Shown here one piece after another: positions 21,169 through 31,823 of a DNA stretch of 44,897 bases (positions within the stretch are counted from its first letter, which is position 1; the number at the start of each line of letters is the position of its first letter). The stretch is from an uncultured beta proteobacterium. Lineage in GTDB: Bacteria; Pseudomonadota; Gammaproteobacteria; Burkholderiales; Burkholderiaceae_C. Location: NCBI GenBank assembly GCA_903822435.1, contig CAIJPE010000342.1, forward strand, positions 1 to 44,897, read 5' to 3'. The translations under genes were made by a program, and so were the position numbers. Under the pieces are notes generated by a model. It did no database searches. It had not been told where the DNA came from and saw nothing but the letters and a program-made list of their open reading frames with translations.

Positions 21169-23021
21169 GCGGGCCGGGAGGCCACACCCGCTTCCAGGGA
21201 CTGCGCCCGTGCCTGCGCCAGGCCTAGGCCGGCCAGCAGGAAGCGGTCGCCCAGGTGCTGGGCCATGAGCTCGGGCGGCGGGGGCGATACCGAAGGGTGC
21301 TCCAGCGGCATCGCCAGGATGCCCAGCGTGCCCTTGCAGCCCAGTGCGGTGCGGTATTCCCACTGAACCCAGGGCGAGGCCGCCGCGCGGCGTGACCAGA
21401 ACAGAAGGAACACCTCGCGGCGGGCGATCTGCAACGCCAGCTGAGGCTTGAAGTCCTCGCCGGGCAACAGGTCCAGGCAGTCCATGTAGATGTCCAGGCC
21501 GGGCGCCCAGTGCGCCAGCGTCGACAGGCGCTGCGAAACGATGGGGGCATCTGGCGAGGCATACGAGGCAAAGGCCGTGCGCGGGGCGGTGGACCGGAGC
21601 GACTCGCCCGGGGCCTGGGCCGCCGCCGCGGCGATCTCCACGCGCATGGGTATGAAGGCCACGGGGATGTCGGCCACCTGCACTTCGAAGCACAGGGCCA
21701 CCGGGCCCGCAGGCATCGCGGCACCCACCGTGACCGTGAAGGCCGCCGTGTTCTCCCATCCGTTCCAGGCAAAGCGAACCTCGGCCGGGGTGACCTGCAG
21801 GCCGGCCGCCGAGGCGCGCACGGTCACGGGGGCACCCGGGCGCCAGCTGCTGGCCGAAACGTCCACCACGCGGCCGTCGTCGGTTTCGCCCAGGATGTCG
21901 ATCTGGCCCAGGGCGGCCTCGCGGGCGGCTTCCACATACGCCACCAGGACGGCCAGGAAGCGCGACCCCGAGCCCGCCGAGCGGGGCGCCGAGCAGGCAA
22001 GCAGCACATCGCCAACAACCTCGGACAGCGGAGCAGCCGCGGCCGCCGGCGGGGGGAGCGGCTTCGGCATCAGCATCGGATCGAAGGACGACGCACGGGG
22101 CGGTTCGATGAAGACGCTGTCCGGCCTCACCAGGGGTGCTTCATCCTTCAGGATGCGCAGCGAATGCGGCACGTCCTGCGGCCGCCCGCGCGGGTCCAGC
22201 GCCAGGCCCCGGTCGATCCATGTGGCCAGCAGCCAGGGGCAGGTGGGCAGGCGTCGAGTTAAGGGCACCCAGGGGTCCTCGCCCCCGGGCTGCGCCATCG
22301 CCTGCAGGCGCTCGGCAGCTGGCGGCGGTGCGTGCCCGCACAGGCATTCGTACAGGATGGCGCACAGCGAGTACAGATCGGTCCAGGGCCCTTGGGGCTT
22401 GTCTGGCTGCGCCTGTTCAGGGGCTTGATAGGCATCCCGCACGGACTTGTCCATGTGGCCGCCCGACAGGTCCGGCCCCACCAGGACCGGGCGGCCTCGA
22501 TGGCCCGCCAGGAGCACATGCCCGGGGTCCAGCGCCCCGTGCAATTGGCCATGCACATGCAGGGCCGCAAGCCCTGCCAGCAGGTCCACCGCAAGGGCCT
22601 GCACTTCGGCGATCGGCAAGATGCCGCCTGCCTCGGCCCGGTGCCGGGCCAGGTCCGGCCCGTCCAGCAGCGGCAGCACCGCGTAGACACGGCCGGCTTC
22701 GTCGAAGCTGTCGAGCACGCGCACGACGAAGGGGCTGGCCAGGTTCGCCAAGGCGCGGGCGCCCTGGCGAAAGGCCGCCCACGCTGCCTGGTCGATGGCC
22801 TCTTGCACCACCACTTGCGTGCCCTGCCGCGTGTCGTGTGCCCGGTAGCTCACGCAGGCGCGCGCGGGTGGGCCGAGTTCCCGATCGATGCGGTAGCGCC
22901 CGCCGCGCAAGGTGTGGCCCGGGGGCAGCCGCGGCGGGCCGGGGTGGCCCTGCTGGCCATCGCCGCAGTGCGGGCATACCGCGGCCGAACCCTTGTCACC
23001 CCAGCACGTTGGACAGCGCAT
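21165..23021 (-). CDS. Zinc-ribbon / pseudokinase / TIR-domain fusion protein
   Basis: This 618-residue protein has an ATG at 23021 with a strong GGAGG site seven bases upstream. C3, C6, C16 and C19 (CPTC, CPHC) form a zinc ribbon. Residues about 40-310 have the Ser/Thr kinase fold: YQAPEQ and TDLYSLCAILYECLCGHAPP are well kept, but the glycine loop is degraded (LGPPARACVSY), the ATP-binding Lys is Q73, the HRD/K/N motif reads HGALDPGH (A163, D165, H168) and DFG is lost. It is therefore a pseudokinase. A beta-rich linker domain (about 370-480) follows. The C-terminal TIR domain (about 493-600) has TAFASYASPDAPIV, LDIYMDCLDLLPGEDFKPQL, FLLFWSRRAA and WVQWEYRTAL, with E555 at the position of the catalytic Glu of NAD-cleaving TIR enzymes. 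No signal peptide. Confidence 0.88.
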   Translation of the reverse strand: MRCPTCWGDKGSAAVCPHCGDGQQGHPGPPRLPPGHTLRGGRYRIDRELGPPARACVSYRAHDTRQGTQVVVQEAIDQAAWAAFRQGARALANLASPFVVRVLDSFDEAGRVYAVLPLLDGPDLARHRAEAGGILPIAEVQALAVDLLAGLAALHVHGQLHGALDPGHVLLAGHRGRPVLVGPDLSGGHMDKSVRDAYQAPEQAQPDKPQGPWTDLYSLCAILYECLCGHAPPPAAERLQAMAQPGGEDPWVPLTRRLPTCPWLLATWIDRGLALDPRGRPQDVPHSLRILKDEAPLVRPDSVFIEPPRASSFDPMLMPKPLPPPAAAAAPLSEVVGDVLLACSAPRSAGSGSRFLAVLVAYVEAAREAALGQIDILGETDDGRVVDVSASSWRPGAPVTVRASAAGLQVTPAEVRFAWNGWENTAAFTVTVGAAMPAGPVALCFEVQVADIPVAFIPMRVEIAAAAAQAPGESLRSTAPRTAFASYASPDAPIVSQRLSTLAHWAPGLDIYMDCLDLLPGEDFKPQLALQIARREVFLLFWSRRAAASPWVQWEYRTALGCKGTLGILAMPLEHPSVSPPPPELMAQHLGDRFLLAGLGLAQARAQSLEAGVASRPA

Positions 23022-23046
23022 GGCACACCTCCGGCGGATATGGACA

Positions 23047-23065
23047 TCCGACACTGATTGTCGGA
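23047..23065. promoter_or_regulatory. Inverted repeat between TIR gene and small-protein genes (candidate operator)
   Basis: TCCGACA CTGAT TGTCGGA is a perfect seven-base inverted repeat with a five-base spacer. It lies 25 bases upstream of the TIR-protein ATG, in the gap separating that gene from the divergent 60-residue gene. The symmetry and position suit a dimeric regulator, but no binding protein is known and no promoter boxes are clear around it. Confidence 0.35.
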
Positions 23066-23198
23066 CCAGGCGCCCGCTCAGCGGAAATTCTCCGCACCGG
23101 CAACAGGGAACTTGCGCTCCGCCGGCGGGTTCGCCACCGCACAGACGGCGTGTGCCCGCGTGGTTACAACCAGGGCTCCCATTTCCAGCAGGTGGCCC

Positions 23199-23381
23199 AT
23201 GACACGACCCTCACTCCCAGCCACCGCGCCACCCGCGCTGGCGGCGAAGCCACCGACTCCTGCGGCGGTGCTCGCCGAGCAGAAATCCGAGTTCACCGCG
23301 GAAGGCGCGCCGGCACCCGGCACTGTCGCCAACCGGCCCCCCACCTCTACCCACCCCAAAACCACCGGAAGACCGTCATGA
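23199..23381 (+). CDS. Small conserved-looking protein, 60 residues, unknown function
   Basis: The ATG at 23199 has AGGTGG just upstream, and the TGA overlaps the DUF3309 start as ATGA, so the two are translated together. The protein is Pro/Ala/Thr-rich with a central VLAEQKSEFTAEGAPAPG. I recall similar AEQKSDFTAEG.PPPGKV segments in short Burkholderiales proteins of unknown role, which supports a real gene. There is no membrane segment or metal motif, and it is probably intrinsically disordered. It is shorter than most annotation cut-offs and could be overlooked. Confidence 0.6.
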   Translation: MTRPSLPATAPPALAAKPPTPAAVLAEQKSEFTAEGAPAPGTVANRPPTSTHPKTTGRPS

Positions 23382-23536
23382 GCCTTGGCACCATCATCCT
23401 GATCCTCGTCGTGCTGATGCTGGTCGGCGCCCTTCCTACCTGGCCGCACAGCCGAGGCTGGGGCTACGGGCCCAGCGGTGGTCTCGGGCTCGTGGTCCTG
23501 GTGCTGGTGGTGCTGCTGTTGATGGGGCGGCTCTGA
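23378..23536 (+). CDS. DUF3309-family small membrane protein
   Basis: This protein has 52 residues. It has two hydrophobic helices, MSLGTIILILVVLMLVGALP and LGLVVLVLVVLLLMGRL, joined by a short Trp/His/Gly-rich loop (TWPHSRGWGYGPSGG). This is the typical build of DUF3309, a mini-protein in the inner membrane of many proteobacteria. Its function is unknown. It is coupled to the preceding 60-residue gene by ATGA overlap, and a nine-base-pair hairpin lies about 85 bp downstream. Confidence 0.85.
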   Translation: MSLGTIILILVVLMLVGALPTWPHSRGWGYGPSGGLGLVVLVLVVLLLMGRL

Positions 23537-23620
23537 ACGGGCTTGCCGCAGCGGGTCACCCTGCCGCCTGAAGGCCTATGCGTTGCGGGGAGAGCCGGGT
23601 GCATCGCTAGCATCAGCTCC

Positions 23621-23643
23621 CCGGGCACGGCCTTCGTGCCCGG
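23621..23643. other. Strong 9-bp hairpin before the GST gene
   Basis: CCGGGCACG GCCTT CGTGCCCGG forms a perfect nine-base stem with a five-base loop. It sits 85 bp after the DUF3309 stop and 24 bp before the GST start. There is no run of T after it, so it is either a non-canonical terminator for the small genes or a leader structure for the GST mRNA. Confidence 0.4.
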
Positions 23644-23667
23644 TCTGACCAACCGGGAAGGGCGACC

Positions 23668-24303
23668 ATGTCCAAGATGACGCTTTGGGGCTTCGACGGC
23701 TCCACCTACGTACGCACCGTGAAGATGGTGCTGGCCGAGAAGCACCACACCGACTTCGAGCAGGTGCCGCTGAACGTGCTGGCCGGTGAGCCCCGCCAGC
23801 CCGAACACCTGGCGCGCCACCCCTTCGGGAAGGTGCCCGTGCTCGACCACGACGGCCTGCGCATCCTGGAGACATCGGCCATTGCGCGCTACCTCAATGA
23901 CGTGCTGCCGGGCGCTTCGCTGGTGCCGGCCACGTCGCGTGACCGCGCCCGCATGGACATGGTGGTGGGCCTGGTCGACTCCTATGGTTACGGGGCGCTG
24001 GTGGGGGGCATTGCGGCCTACCATCTGTTCCCGGACTTCGTGGGTGGCAAGAACGACGCCCTGCATCAGGCCGGCATCGACAATGCCAGGAAGGTGGTCG
24101 AACTGGCCATGCAGACCAAGGGCACATCGCCCTTCATCGCCGGCGGGCTCAGCCTGGCCGACCTGTTCCTGGCGCCGCTCGTCTTCTACGTGTCCCTCAC
24201 GCCTGACATGGCCGGGCTGCTGAAGATCGTGGGCTTTGCCGACTGGTGGACCCGCGTGCAGGCGTTGCCGAGCTTCCAGGCGACGCAACCGAACCTGGGT
24301 TGA
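23668..24303 (+). CDS. Glutathione S-transferase
   Basis: This cytosolic glutathione S-transferase of 211 residues, normal for the family, has an N-terminal thioredoxin-like domain (MTLWGFDGSTYVRTVKMVLA; HPFGKVPVLDHDG with the cis-Pro; LETSAIARYLND with the Glu-Ser glutathione motif) and a helical C-terminal domain containing the capping motif SLADLFLAPLVFY. Ser and Thr at residues 12-13 are candidate activating residues. An AAGGG site precedes the ATG. The substrate is unknown. The remnants of a second GST and a LysR regulator immediately downstream suggest this is the surviving member of a formerly larger cluster. Confidence 0.9.
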   Translation: MSKMTLWGFDGSTYVRTVKMVLAEKHHTDFEQVPLNVLAGEPRQPEHLARHPFGKVPVLDHDGLRILETSAIARYLNDVLPGASLVPATSRDRARMDMVVGLVDSYGYGALVGGIAAYHLFPDFVGGKNDALHQAGIDNARKVVELAMQTKGTSPFIAGGLSLADLFLAPLVFYVSLTPDMAGLLKIVGFADWWTRVQALPSFQATQPNLG

Positions 24304-24613
24304 GGCCGGGGGTCCAGCAGCATCTGGTTGCGCTGCAGCGGCATGCGCTCGGCCGTGGACACGGCGCTGATCAGCGAGCCGAACTTGGTCTGCGGCGTCC
24401 AGCCCGGCAGCACGCGCAACAGGCGGCCATCCGCCAGGCCTTCCTGGCAGAGATGGTCCGGCAGCAGGGCCACGCCCAGCCCTGCCAGGGCAGCTTCAGC
24501 CATGGCTTCGGGGTTGTCGACGCGGTAGCGGCCATGCACCCGTACGCGGGTCCACTTGCCGGCGCAGGCCAGCGCCAGCTGCAGTTCGACCTCGATGCCC
24601 GGGTGCAGGCGCA
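24304..24613 (-). pseudogene. LysR-type regulator remnant (substrate-binding domain)
   Basis: The minus strand reads RLHPGIEVELQLA, typical of the start of a LysR effector domain, and then passes directly into KWTRVRVHGRYRVDNPEAMA, ALAGLGVALLPDHL, GRLLRVLPGWTPQTKFGSLI and RMPLQRNQMLL, typical of its final third. The helix-turn-helix and roughly 70-80 central residues are missing, though the frame is continuous. The original stop is also gone: the frame runs on antisense into the intact GST. It is a double-truncated, non-functional fragment. Confidence 0.75.
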
Positions 24614-24615
24614 CC

Positions 24616-24830
24616 ATCACCCTCTACGCCGACCCCATCACCGTCGACTGCCGCAAGATCTGGCGGGCTTCGAGCTCATCGGGGCGCCCTACGAACTGGT
24701 CCACGTGGACTACTTCAAGACCGACGAGCGCGCCCGCTTCGCCGGCCACAGCGCCTTCGAAGATCCCACCACCCCGCCCGGGGCACGCCGGCGCGAAAGC
24801 ATCGAAGTGCGCATGATGGCGTTCTTCTGA
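24616..24830 (+). pseudogene. Chimeric remnant: GST N terminus joined to CmcJ/NvfI-family C terminus
   Basis: ITLYADPITVDCRKIW begins like a GST N terminus, and after a frameshift near 24664 the next frame continues GFELIGAPYELVHVDYFK, the following GST strand. This runs straight into TDERARFAGHSAFEDPTTPP and ends RRRESIEVRMMAFF, which matches from memory the extreme C terminus of CmcJ/NvfI-family oxidoreductases (ARFA.HSAFEDPTTPPDAPPRESIE.R). There is no start codon context. LysR, GST and CmcJ-like genes are often neighbours, so a deleted cluster is the likely origin. The 24831-24921 remainder holds the two inverted repeats listed separately. Confidence 0.65.
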
Positions 24831-24853
24831 CCGTCAATCTTGGGGGCAGATTC

Positions 24854-24874
24854 CTGTCCGGACGCACCGGACAG
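24854..24874. repeat. Inverted repeat upstream of hybrid kinase gene
   Basis: CTGTCCGG ACGCA CCGGACAG is a perfect eight-base inverted repeat with a five-base loop, about 50 bp upstream of the hybrid kinase start. It could terminate transcription entering from the remnant region or serve as an operator. No T-run follows. Confidence 0.35.
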
Positions 24875-24896
24875 TGACATCCAGTCGTCCGCAAGT

Positions 24897-24914
24897 GGTA
24901 GGCTATCTCCTACC
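24897..24914. promoter_or_regulatory. Palindrome overlapping a possible -10 box before the hybrid kinase
   Basis: GGTAGG CTATCT CCTACC is a perfect six-base inverted repeat that ends seven bases before the ATG at 24922. It contains TAGGCT/GGCTAT, resembling a -10 element, with GTGACA about 19 bases upstream as a possible -35. No ribosome site is present, so the mRNA may be almost leaderless and the palindrome may be an operator over the promoter. Confidence 0.3.
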
Positions 24915-24921
24915 CGAAACG

Positions 24922-29214
<4,293 letters not shown>

Positions 29215-29296
29215 CAGCGATGCTGCGAAATCGTCACGGATAACCCCGTTTGCAGCCGGCGTCCGTACAACGATCGACCCCCACCAGGAGCGATCG

Positions 29297-30040
29297 ATGC
29301 GTGACCAGTCCCCCAACCCTTCGTTCCGGCCCGGTGCGATGAGACCGGCGAGCCCGTCGCGCCGCCGCGCGGCGCTGGGCCTTGCAGCGGCCGTGGTGCT
29401 GCCAGCACTGCCGGCCTGCGCGTCCGAGCGCCAGGTCGACAGGCATCCGGTGGCGCTGTCCATCGTCGACCGCGAAACCGGCCAGGCCCTGGCCACCCAC
29501 CGGCACGAAGGCCGCACCTATGTCGCAGGGCGGCCCGCCGCGCGCTACGCCATCCGGCTGGCCAACCACAGCGCAGGCCGGGTGCTGGTGGTGTTGTCGG
29601 TGGACGGCGTGAACGTCGTCTCGGGCGAGACGGCGGCGGCCAGCCAGACCGGCTACGTGCTGGATCCCTGGCAGACCACCGACATCACCGGCTGGCGCAA
29701 GAGCGAGACGGCCGTCGCCGCCTTCGTGTTCGCGGCGGTGTCCAACAGCTATGCCGCGCGCACCGGGCGCCCCGACAACGTCGGCGTGATCGGGGCGGCC
29801 GTGTTCCTGGAGAAGGCCGTGCCCGTGGCCGAAGCTGCCGACGCCGGGATACCCAGGGCGGCCGCGCCGGCAGCGCCGGCCGCCCTCGGGGCCACACCCT
29901 CGCTCGCCCGCAAGGCAGCGGAGACCGCGCAGGCCGAACGCCTGGGCACCGGCCACGGCGAGCGCGAGTGGTCGGTGTCGCGGCGCACGTCCTTCGAACG
30001 CCTGAGCCCCAGCCCGCAGGACCTGCTGCAGATCGCCTAA
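29297..30040 (+). CDS. Exported lipoprotein-like protein upstream of ECF sigma gene; 3' end apparently frameshifted
   Basis: This protein has 247 residues, from an ATG with AGGAG six bases upstream. The N-terminal region has a twin-Arg-like stretch (SRRRAALGLAAAVVLPALPA) ending in the lipobox LPAC with C41, so export and possibly lipid attachment are expected. The body (LSIVDRETGQALATHRHEG, YAIRLANHSAGRVLVVLSVD, GYVLDPWQTTDITGWRKSE) reads as a compact beta-rich domain, and a Pro/Ala-rich linker follows. The frame stops at a TAA in GCCTAACGACAGC; removing a single A gives TAC GAC AGC and continues for 39 residues (YDSRENLVQAGIIPVPTAQ onward) to a TGA at 30156-30158. That tail looks protein-like, so a one-base insertion or sequencing error is likely. 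Function unknown; I recall similar proteins next to ECF sigma/anti-sigma pairs. Confidence 0.75.
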   Translation: MRDQSPNPSFRPGAMRPASPSRRRAALGLAAAVVLPALPACASERQVDRHPVALSIVDRETGQALATHRHEGRTYVAGRPAARYAIRLANHSAGRVLVVLSVDGVNVVSGETAAASQTGYVLDPWQTTDITGWRKSETAVAAFVFAAVSNSYAARTGRPDNVGVIGAAVFLEKAVPVAEAADAGIPRAAAPAAPAALGATPSLARKAAETAQAERLGTGHGEREWSVSRRTSFERLSPSPQDLLQIA

Positions 30041-30219
30041 CGACAGCCGCGAGAACCTCGTGCAGGCCGGCATCATCCCGGTGCCCACGGCCCAGGCCCG
30101 CGCCTTCCCGGGCGGCGATGGGCGCGGCTTCGTGCCCGATCCGCCGTGCTGGCGCTGAAGCCTGCGTGCGATCAGACGATGCGGCAGCGCACCCCACCGC
30201 CCCGGTAGCATCCCGGGCG

Positions 30220-30834
30220 ATGGAAGCCAGCCCTTGCGGCCTGCCGGGCGACGAGCCCGACCTCGAACTGTTGCGGCGCCACGAAAGAGGCGACGCGGCG
30301 GCTTTCGAGTGCCTGTACGACCGGCACGAGCGGCGCTGCTTCGACTTCGTCCGGCGCATGCTGGCCGGCGCCGACGACGCCACCGCCGAAGACCTGCACC
30401 AGGAGGTCTGGATCGCCGTGGCGCGGCACGCCGCCTCCTACGACGCGGCGCGGTCCCGCTTCGTGACCTGGCTGTACACGATCGCCCGCAACAAGGTCAT
30501 GGATCACTTTCGCAGTAGCCCCGGCGTGGTGCGCCTGGCCGGCGACCTGGGTGAAGCCGCGGAGGCTGCGCTGGACGAGTTGCCGGCGGCCCCCACGGTC
30601 GACCCCGAGCGCATGGCCCATGACCGCCAGTTGGCCGAGGCCCTGGTGCGCGAGGTGCAGGCGCTGCCGCTGGCGCAGCGCGAGACCTTCGTGCTCTTTG
30701 CACACCACGAACTGAGCCTGGAGGAGGTGGCGCAGATCACCCACGTGGGGCTGGAAACCGCCAGGAGCCGGCTGCGCTACGCGCGGCAGACCCTCCGTTC
30801 GCGGTTGGCGCCCTGGAGAACCGAACATGCGTGA
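30220..30834 (+). CDS. ECF-type RNA polymerase sigma factor
   Basis: This alternative sigma factor has 204 residues. Region 2 is seen as AAFECLYDRHERRCFDFVRR through DLHQEVWIAVARHAASYDAA and RFVTWLYTIARNKVMDHFR. A variable linker follows, then region 4 with LPLAQRETFVLFAHHELSLE and EVAQITHVGLETARSRLRYA. Regions 1.1 and 3 are missing, as usual for ECF factors. The ATG at 30220 lacks a strong ribosome site. Its end overlaps the next gene by 8 nt, the classical sigma/anti-sigma pattern. The stimulus is unknown. The lipoprotein-like gene upstream is a probable co-regulated target or part of the same pathway. Confidence 0.9.
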   Translation: MEASPCGLPGDEPDLELLRRHERGDAAAFECLYDRHERRCFDFVRRMLAGADDATAEDLHQEVWIAVARHAASYDAARSRFVTWLYTIARNKVMDHFRSSPGVVRLAGDLGEAAEAALDELPAAPTVDPERMAHDRQLAEALVREVQALPLAQRETFVLFAHHELSLEEVAQITHVGLETARSRLRYARQTLRSRLAPWRTEHA

Positions 30835-31771
30835 CCCGAGCGACGACGACGACATCGACCGCGCCTACCGCGCGGCGGTCGCGTCGCAGACCGATGCGGG
30901 CGCAGACGCCACGCGGCGGCGGCGCCTTGCGGTGCTGCAGGCCGTGCGCGGGCTGGATGCCCGCGCAGCCCAGCCGGCCGAAGCCGCGGCCCCGGTGCCG
31001 GCACCCACCCGCCTTCCTGGCAGGCCCGCGGCCAACCAGGCGCGCTTTGGCGGGGCCGGCGCGGCCTGGCGCGGGGCGATGGCCGCCTGCCTGATCGCAT
31101 CCACCGCGCTGGTGGTGGTGCACCTGCGCGACGAACCCGGCGCGGCGGTAGCGCCCGAGGCCGCGACGCCGGTGGCGGCCAGCCCGCCCGCGCAGCCCGA
31201 GGCGCAGGCGGCGGCGCCCGGGCCCATGCCCGCCCCCGCACCCGTGCTCATGCTCCCGCCGGTACCCGCGCCGAAGGCACGCACACCCTGGCCGGCAGCC
31301 CGGACCGCCGACACGGCCGATCGGGCGCCCGTTCGGGCGGCACCGGCCGCGGTCGCCCCGCAGGCCGCGGCCCCCCCGCCGGCTTCGACCGTCCCGCCTC
31401 TGCCTGCCCCCCCCAACGCCCCCACGATCACCATCACCCAGATGCTGAAGGCCCCGGCAATGGCCGAATCGTCACGGGGGGCCGCACCCGACAGCACGGG
31501 CACCGGCCAGGGCCTGCTCGAGGCGGTGGCCAGGGGCGATCAGGAGGCCGCCGCCCTGGCGCTGGGCCAGGGCCCGCCCGACGCCGTGCGGGATGGCTAC
31601 GGACGCACGGCCCTGGCCCTGGCCGTGCTGCGCGGCGACGTGTCCATGGCCCGGTGGCTCCTGACACGGGGCGCCATGCCGGGGGTGGCCGACCGTTCCG
31701 GCCAGACGCCCTTGGGTTATGCCCAGGCGTCCGGTGACCCGGCCATGCTCAGGGCCCTGGGCAAGCCTTGA
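30827..31771 (+). CDS. Single-pass membrane protein with ankyrin repeats, probable anti-sigma factor
   Basis: This protein has 314 residues. A charged cytoplasmic N terminus (about 1-80, Asp-rich DPSDDDDIDRAYRAAV) precedes a single membrane helix near 84-102 (MAACLIASTALVVVHL). A long Pro/Ala-rich periplasmic linker (about 105-210) follows. The C-terminal 95 residues carry ankyrin-like repeats: GLLEAVARGDQEAAALAL, YGRTALALAVLRGDVSMARW, LLTRGAMPGVADRSGQTPLG. No zinc-type HxxxCxxC anti-sigma motif is seen. The overlap with the sigma gene and the membrane topology support an anti-sigma role, with the ankyrin part in the periplasm as a possible protein-binding sensor. That role is inferred from gene order. 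Confidence 0.75.
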   Translation: MRDPSDDDDIDRAYRAAVASQTDAGADATRRRRLAVLQAVRGLDARAAQPAEAAAPVPAPTRLPGRPAANQARFGGAGAAWRGAMAACLIASTALVVVHLRDEPGAAVAPEAATPVAASPPAQPEAQAAAPGPMPAPAPVLMLPPVPAPKARTPWPAARTADTADRAPVRAAPAAVAPQAAAPPPASTVPPLPAPPNAPTITITQMLKAPAMAESSRGAAPDSTGTGQGLLEAVARGDQEAAALALGQGPPDAVRDGYGRTALALAVLRGDVSMARWLLTRGAMPGVADRSGQTPLGYAQASGDPAMLRALGKP

Positions 31772-31823
31772 AGCGCCCTTCAGCTGCGGGCCCCAGCACC
31801 GCAAATCGGCTACAACAGGGTCT

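Noticed and set aside
29215..29296. Possible ECF promoter (GATAAC ... CGTCC) before the lipoprotein gene
   Set aside because: The boxes were chosen by eye with no second copy in the window to compare, so a promoter could not be supported.
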